In this document: positions 59,804 to 64,000 of the stretch, piece after piece | How positions within the stretch are numbered: the stretch's first letter is position 1 | Layout of the letters: the number at the start of each line of letters is the position of its first letter | NCBI RefSeq assembly: GCF_002943565.1 | Contig: NZ_PJCH01000016.1 | Location: 80,573-144,572, forward strand | Direction: 5' to 3' | Origin: Hyphococcus luteus | GTDB taxonomy: Bacteria > Pseudomonadota > Alphaproteobacteria > Caulobacterales > Parvularculaceae | Length of the DNA stretch: 64,000 bases | Position numbers and translations under genes: made by a program | The notes under the pieces: generated by a model | What the model was told of the DNA's origin: nothing | The model's input: only the letters and a program-made list of their open reading frames with translations | The model's database searches: none

Positions 59804-60979
59804 TTACTCAAGAACGCCGAAAATGTTCCATTTTGCTTTATCGCCGACGCGGCCTTCGAGGACTTGTCCGCATGCCTGAACGATCTGGTCGGAAAGCAAA
59901 ACGTGCTGAGTGCCGGCGTGAATGTCCCGGAAACAGCGTTGCAACCTGCTCTTGCGCAGGCTGGCGCCGCCAGCGTTGATATGCGCGAAGACAGCATTTT
60001 CCGAAATCACATCGTGAATATGGCGCATGGCGAGGCGAATGAGCGCAATTTGTTCATTCGTAGCCGGACGCCCTTTGAGCAGAGTTTCGCTTAAATCGTC
60101 CCATGCTTCGTAGCAGAACGCTCGCGCCGATCGATACTTCGCTTCGGCATGCGCGTATTTTTCCTTAAAGCTCGCCGAATCGCCGATGACGCCGAATGGA
60201 TTGGCTTTTGTGCGCGCGATTTCCGCAAGTTCGTCCAGCGTACGACGGCCGACTCCGATCGCCCAGGCTGTATGACCGAAAGATGTGAAGCCGACGAGAC
60301 CTAGCGAATACTGATTGCCTCCGCGGAGCGGTTCCGTGGCCGCGTATTCATAGCACATATCGTCCGGGACGAAGAGATTCTTCACTGAATAGTCATAGCT
60401 GCCTGTTCCTCGCAGCCCCAGAACATCCCAGTTGTGGCCAAGATCGATATGCTCGCGATCGAAGTGGGCCAGAATTACGATAGGCCGTCCGTCATCGTAT
60501 CGTTCCGGTTGTCCATCACGCATCACGGTGCAGCCGGAGTGAATAATTTCAGCATGATAGATTCCGCTGCCGTAGCTCCAATTTCCTTCTATTATGAAGC
60601 CGCCGTCCGTACGCTGCGCAAGGCCGCGCGGCACGCCCTGTCCAGCAACTATTCGTTTTGGGCCGTCGCCGTAAATCTGTTCCGCACCAGCATCCGGAAT
60701 AAAGGCGCCGACCGAGCTGCTGGCGACACCAGCGACCATTGTGCACCAGCCGGCCGATCCGTCTGCATAAGCGATGTCTTCAATGATGCGAATCGCGTCG
60801 GAAAAGGAAACTTGTTCGCCGCCGAGCTCTTTTGGCAAAAGCATCGTATACAAACCAGCGGCCTGCAACGCCTCTACCGTCTTATCTGTCAGATGCGTCA
60901 GGCGCTCGGCTTCATCGGCCTCTGCCTCAATCAAGGGTCGCAACCCTTCTGCCGCGACTTTTAGTTCTGCGTATCCCAT
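59804..60979 (-). CDS. Acyl-CoA-dehydrogenase-like flavin monooxygenase
   Basis: A 391-residue flavoprotein of the acyl-CoA-dehydrogenase fold. It has the segment PKELGGEQVSFSDAIRIIEDIAYADGSAGWC, a flavin-binding middle domain with GNWSYGSGIYHAE and HNWDVLGLRGTGSYDYSVKNLFVP, and a helical C-terminus. The C-terminal part lacks the catalytic Glu/Arg pattern of true dehydrogenases. The HsaA/HpaB-like oxygenase subfamily uses reduced flavin supplied by a separate reductase, which is encoded divergently at 61120. It probably hydroxylates the aromatic substrate. It is the first gene of the six-gene operon. Confidence 0.85.
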   Translation of the reverse strand: MGYAELKVAAEGLRPLIEAEADEAERLTHLTDKTVEALQAAGLYTMLLPKELGGEQVSFSDAIRIIEDIAYADGSAGWCTMVAGVASSSVGAFIPDAGAEQIYGDGPKRIVAGQGVPRGLAQRTDGGFIIEGNWSYGSGIYHAEIIHSGCTVMRDGQPERYDDGRPIVILAHFDREHIDLGHNWDVLGLRGTGSYDYSVKNLFVPDDMCYEYAATEPLRGGNQYSLGLVGFTSFGHTAWAIGVGRRTLDELAEIARTKANPFGVIGDSASFKEKYAHAEAKYRSARAFCYEAWDDLSETLLKGRPATNEQIALIRLAMRHIHDVISENAVFAHINAGGASLRKSRLQRCFRDIHAGTQHVLLSDQIVQACGQVLEGRVGDKAKWNIFGVLE

Positions 60980-61025
60980 GCGCGCTCCCGCAGTTGCAAT
61001 CGACCAATTCTTCCGTATATTAAAC

Positions 61026-61056
61026 CTACCATTTGGTCAGCCTGACCGTTTGGTAG
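61026..61056. promoter_or_regulatory. 31-bp dyad between monooxygenase and reductase genes
   Basis: CTACCATTTGGTCAG, a single central C, then CTGACCGTTTGGTAG: 12 of 15 positions match as an inverted repeat. It lies midway in the 140-base gap between the divergent genes starting at 60979 and 61120. Size and symmetry suit a dimeric TetR-type repressor such as the one at 53983, which could then control both arms of the cluster at once. Confidence 0.65.
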
Positions 61057-61119
61057 ACTCAAGTCAAGCGGTGTCGTGCAGGAATTTAATGGTGCGGCGC
61101 GAAGAATATGGAGGCGTGG

Positions 61120-61827
61120 ATGTTCATATGGGAAACAGTCGATGGCGCGTGCGATTGCGCCGGTTTGAGCGTCGGCGGCGCCGCGCCTGCCGCAAGCCCA
61201 CTCGATTTTGCGCCGCACAACCGGTCAGCGTACACGCGTCGTACGCCTCAAATACCCTGCGACGGACGAACGAAAGGGCGCCAACAGCCCGCCGTGGGCG
61301 AGGCTTGCGAGCGACCGCCAGCGGTGAGCCCAGCCCCGGAAGAAACGTTAAAGTCGGCATTGCGCTATTTCGCGAAAAGCGTGACGGTGATTTCCTGTGC
61401 GCATTCGGGAAAGCGTTACGCAATGACCGCCACCGCCGTTACAGAGGTTTGCCTCGAACCGCCGACGATGCTGATCTGCGTGAACAGATCGGCGTCTCTC
61501 TTGGCGCCGCTGACCGCGGCGCGTTATTTTGCAATCAATATTCTTGACAGATCGCAAAAGCGTATTGCAGAAGATTGTGGAGGACGGAAAACTGGCGCAG
61601 CGCGCTTCGACGATTTCGACTGGGCCGCAGACACGTTGCAGACGCCCTATCTACGGAACGCGCAAGCAACGATATTTTGCAGTATTGCGAGAACGCTGAC
61701 ATTTGGGACGCATACGGTCATTGTGGCATCGGTCGAGTCTGCGCGCTCAACAGAAGGCGCGAAAACGCCGTTGATATATCTTGATCGACGCTATGTCGAG
61801 ACGGGTTTGGACCCGGTCCTCGCTTGA
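61120..61827 (+). CDS. Flavin reductase, HpaC-like
   Basis: The flavin-reductase domain occupies about the last 160 residues: LRYFAKSVTVISCAHSGKRYAMTATAVTEVCLEPPTMLICVNRSASL and LTAARYFAINILDRSQKRIAEDCGG, with FGTHTVIVASVES. This is the FMN/FAD-binding split-barrel family that gives reduced flavin to two-component monooxygenases. The start is uncertain. An ATG at 61120 has GGAGG in front but gives an extra 70 residues of unusual composition. GTG codons at 61294 and 61324 would remove them. It is divergent from the monooxygenase gene. Confidence 0.85.
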   Translation: MFIWETVDGACDCAGLSVGGAAPAASPLDFAPHNRSAYTRRTPQIPCDGRTKGRQQPAVGEACERPPAVSPAPEETLKSALRYFAKSVTVISCAHSGKRYAMTATAVTEVCLEPPTMLICVNRSASLLAPLTAARYFAINILDRSQKRIAEDCGGRKTGAARFDDFDWAADTLQTPYLRNAQATIFCSIARTLTFGTHTVIVASVESARSTEGAKTPLIYLDRRYVETGLDPVLA

Positions 61828-61861
61828 GCACGCATTGAAAAACCATCGTCACATACAACAC

Positions 61862-63655
61862 ATGTTCCAGATTGCATCGCGCACAGCGCAGACTGCGCAA
61901 GCGGGAACGCTCCGCGTGATTAAGCCGTTCGGATTGATTTTGGCGTTCGCCAGCTTCCTGACAGGTTGTGAGCGGGAGTCATCGGACCGATCCGAGCCAG
62001 AACGCCCAAACATTTTGATTATCCTCGCAGACGATCTCGGTTATTCAGACCTCGAACCTTTCGGCGGGGAGATAAAGACCCCGAACATCTCCGCATTGGC
62101 GCGGGACGGAATCCTCTTCACCGACTTCTACGCTTCTCCCTCCTGCTCGCCGACTCGCGCCATGCTGCTGTCCGGCGTCGACAATCATGTCGCCGGTCTC
62201 GGCAATATGGCCGAGATGATAGCGCTTGACGGGGACCCGCGACGCGGGTCGCCAGGATATGAAGGCTTTCTAAATCAGAATGTGGCGAGCATATCGGAAA
62301 TCCTGCGCGCCAATGGTTATCACACTTATATGGCGGGCAAATGGCATCTCGGCTTTGACGCTGAGCACGGTCCTAAAGCGCGCGGGTTTGAACGCTCATA
62401 TGCGCTGCTACGCGGCGGCGCGGGTCATCTCGGCAACCAGTCTCTTAATGATCCGCGCAAGGCGACAGCCTATCTCGAAGACGGGACTCGTGCGACGCTG
62501 CCTGCGAATTTTTATTCAACCCGTTTCTACACAGAGAAACTGATCGAATATATTGATGCAAATGTCGGGGACGATAAGCCGTTTTTTGCTTATCTTGCTT
62601 ACACGGCGCCGCACTGGCCGCTTCAGGCACCAAAATCGTCGATCGCCCGATTCGCAGGTAAATACGACGCCGGTTATGACGTCATTCGTGCGCAGCGCGT
62701 GAAAAGAATGCGCAGACTCGGTTTGATAGATCTCATGCACGACGCATCGGCGAGACCGGGGTCGCTTGCGTCATGGGAATCGCTTTCTGCGGATGAGAAA
62801 ACGCGCCAGGCGCAGTTTATGGAGGTCTATGCGGCGATGATTGCAGACATCGACCGCTATGTGGGCGATATAATCAGCCACCTTAAAAAGATCGGCGAGT
62901 ACGACAATACGGTGATCATCTTTCTTTCGGACAACGGACCCGAGGCGGGGATGTTCGAAACCTATTGGCCAGAACTCTTTTCATCGATCGCGGGGTGTTG
63001 CGACCAGAGCTATGACACCATTGGATCGGCGAAGTCTTATGTTTGGAACACGCCCGGTTGGGCGTGGGTGAGCGCGACGCCATTTTCGGGAGCCAAAGGG
63101 CAAACCCGGGAAGGCGGCGTGCGAGTTCCGGCGATTATCCACTATTCGAGAAGCGCGGCCGAGGGGTTTTACGCGCGCCGCCCAGTTTCAGTCCTGGACA
63201 TCGCACCGACTGTTCTCGAACTCGCCAAAATCGCCCGTCCAACGCCGGAATTCGATGGCCGAAAGGTAGCTGCGTTATCCGGGCAATCCTTCGCCCATCT
63301 CCTGGCGGAATCTGATGTTGCCGTAAAAAGCAATAACACCGGCCGCTGCATCGGTTGGGAGCTCATGGGGTGGCGCGCGCTGCGCTGCGGCTACTGGAAA
63401 TTACTCTGGGATCCGTATGACGGAGCAGATGGATGGCGATTATTCAACCTTAAAGCCGATCCTAATGAAGCATTCGATCTTTCCGAGGTTCGACCGCAGG
63501 AACTCGCGAACATGCTCGATGGCTGGGAGACTTATGCTGCGCAGAACAATGTTGTATTGTGGAAAGAGGCGCCGTCGGGCACGCAACTTCCCGACGACGC
63601 GCAAGCCTGGGATGAAAGCGCGCCCCCAAGAGCGCGAAGACAAAAACCGCGTTAA
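61862..63655 (+). CDS. Lipoprotein sulfatase (arylsulfatase family)
   Basis: A large sulfatase anchored as a lipoprotein. The catalytic signature is SCSPTRAMLLSG: the Cys of CSPTR would become formylglycine. Metal-binding residues include ILIILADDLGYSD near the N-terminus and FLSDNGPEAG in the second half. A lipobox FLTGC (KPFGLILAFASFLTGC) lies just before the domain. The ATG at 61862 is taken as start; a GTG at 61916 would give an even more typical lipoprotein signal. A maturation enzyme (formylglycine-generating or anSME) is not encoded nearby. It probably removes sulfate from the substrate of the adjacent catabolic cluster. Confidence 0.85.
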   Translation: MFQIASRTAQTAQAGTLRVIKPFGLILAFASFLTGCERESSDRSEPERPNILIILADDLGYSDLEPFGGEIKTPNISALARDGILFTDFYASPSCSPTRAMLLSGVDNHVAGLGNMAEMIALDGDPRRGSPGYEGFLNQNVASISEILRANGYHTYMAGKWHLGFDAEHGPKARGFERSYALLRGGAGHLGNQSLNDPRKATAYLEDGTRATLPANFYSTRFYTEKLIEYIDANVGDDKPFFAYLAYTAPHWPLQAPKSSIARFAGKYDAGYDVIRAQRVKRMRRLGLIDLMHDASARPGSLASWESLSADEKTRQAQFMEVYAAMIADIDRYVGDIISHLKKIGEYDNTVIIFLSDNGPEAGMFETYWPELFSSIAGCCDQSYDTIGSAKSYVWNTPGWAWVSATPFSGAKGQTREGGVRVPAIIHYSRSAAEGFYARRPVSVLDIAPTVLELAKIARPTPEFDGRKVAALSGQSFAHLLAESDVAVKSNNTGRCIGWELMGWRALRCGYWKLLWDPYDGADGWRLFNLKADPNEAFDLSEVRPQELANMLDGWETYAAQNNVVLWKEAPSGTQLPDDAQAWDESAPPRARRQKPR

Positions 63656-63776
63656 AGCTCTGGCGGCACGCCAAGAGCCGCTATGGAAAAGATAATTCCT
63701 TGACGGCGGAGCTCTCGCCCGGGCGATCTTAACGCGTCAGCAGGCGCTGACGACGCCCTCTGTCACGGATCCCTCG

Positions 63777-63863
63777 GTAAGCCTACGCCGAGGGCCGCCT
63801 TGATCCTTTGATACCGGGGCCGATAATCGGGTCCATATTCGGGTTCGGGATTTCTCATTGCAC
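63777..63863 (+). mobile_element. Possible left end of an insertion sequence
   Basis: GTAAGCCTACGCCGAGGGCC at 63777 begins with GTAA, as terminal inverted repeats of the IS66 family do, and lies 87 bases before a transposase-type ORF. The other end is outside the window, so this cannot be confirmed. Confidence 0.35.
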
Positions 63864-64000
63864 ATGCCATCGAGCGAAGCCGAGCCGCGGGCGTTGAGCG
63901 CGGCGGAGAAGTTGAAGATCGTCGACGAGGCGCGCCTGCCGGGGGCGACCATGTCGGCGGTTGCGCGGCGGCACGGGATCCGCGGCGAAGAGCTGCACGC
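63864..64000 (+). CDS. Transposase OrfA-like HTH protein (truncated by window end)
   Basis: The first 45 codons of a protein reading ALSAAEKLKIVDEARLPGATMSAVARRHGIRGEELHA. This is the helix-turn-helix start of IS3/IS66-type first ORFs (KlkIVdEa... vArrhgi). The remainder is beyond the window. It stands after the sulfatase gene on the same strand, with 208 bases in between, and probably marks the edge of an inserted element. Confidence 0.75.
   Translation, partial: MPSSEAEPRALSAAEKLKIVDEARLPGATMSAVARRHGIRGEELH

Overview
The window is high-GC DNA with dense, overlapping operons. It most likely comes from an alphaproteobacterium carrying a large integrative and conjugative element (ICE) of the PFGI-1/clc-like class. 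The evidence is the nearly complete, ordered set of that class's type IV secretion genes, a MobH-type (HD-domain) relaxase, and the class-specific ParB, DUF2857, PFL_4669-like, SSB, DUF3577 and DUF3275 maintenance proteins. The chromosomal-style cargo (two TonB-dependent receptors, a P450, an aromatic or xenobiotic catabolic cluster) fits a Gram-negative aerobe. The species cannot be fixed from sequence reading alone.

Layout. (1) 3-12384, plus strand: conjugation operon from the end of the RAQPRD-family gene through the small membrane proteins, TraK/TraB-like factors, lipoprotein, VirB4/TraC-like ATPase, TrbC-like and TraU-like proteins to TraG. The coupling protein and upstream genes lie left of the window. 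(2) 12393-32437: a defence-like island. A dyad-overlapped promoter precedes five translationally coupled genes: AbiEi, AbiEii, a sigma-region-4 protein, an HTH-like protein, and an 1125-residue protein fusing an ImmA/IrrE metallopeptidase, a UvrD-type helicase and a degenerate AddB-like Fe-S nuclease domain. Next come a bacterial ubiquitin-like operon (multiubiquitin-E2 fusion, JAB-E1 fusion, DUF6527-like zinc protein), an SbcD/SbcC-like pair with a frameshifted nuclease, and a low-GC, opposite-strand 1836-residue DUF4011-type helicase with a Vsr-like nuclease and a GreA/B-like C-terminus. (3) 32438-44700: integrase remnant, MobH relaxase, a divergent region with short CGATGAAAA repeats, ParB, DUF2857, PFL_4669-like, a cluster of five identical 14-bp palindromes at about 50-bp spacing, SSB, a Cys-rich mini-protein, DUF3577, DUF3275 and a large SNF2-like helicase, closed by a strong terminator.

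(4) 44769-53352: a sensory/uptake cluster: HTH regulator and double-REC response regulator, TonB-dependent receptor and cytochrome P450, facing a Tat-exported substrate-binding protein and histidine kinase. The likely logic is periplasmic ligand sensing that controls uptake and oxidation of a small molecule. (5) 53983-63655: a catabolic cluster under a TetR-type regulator. A six-gene minus-strand operon (acyl-CoA-dehydrogenase-like monooxygenase, SMP-30 lactonase, TonB receptor, extradiol-type VOC enzyme, fumarylacetoacetate-hydrolase-like enzyme, carboxymuconolactone-decarboxylase-like protein) diverges from a flavin reductase and a lipoprotein sulfatase across a 31-bp dyad. This reads as uptake, desulfation, hydroxylation and ring-cleavage of an unidentified aromatic or polycyclic compound. 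(6) The right edge enters an insertion sequence of IS3/IS66 type.

The best candidates for undescribed biology are the five-gene AbiE/sigma/HTH/peptidase-helicase operon and the palindrome array between the PFL_4669-like gene and ssb.
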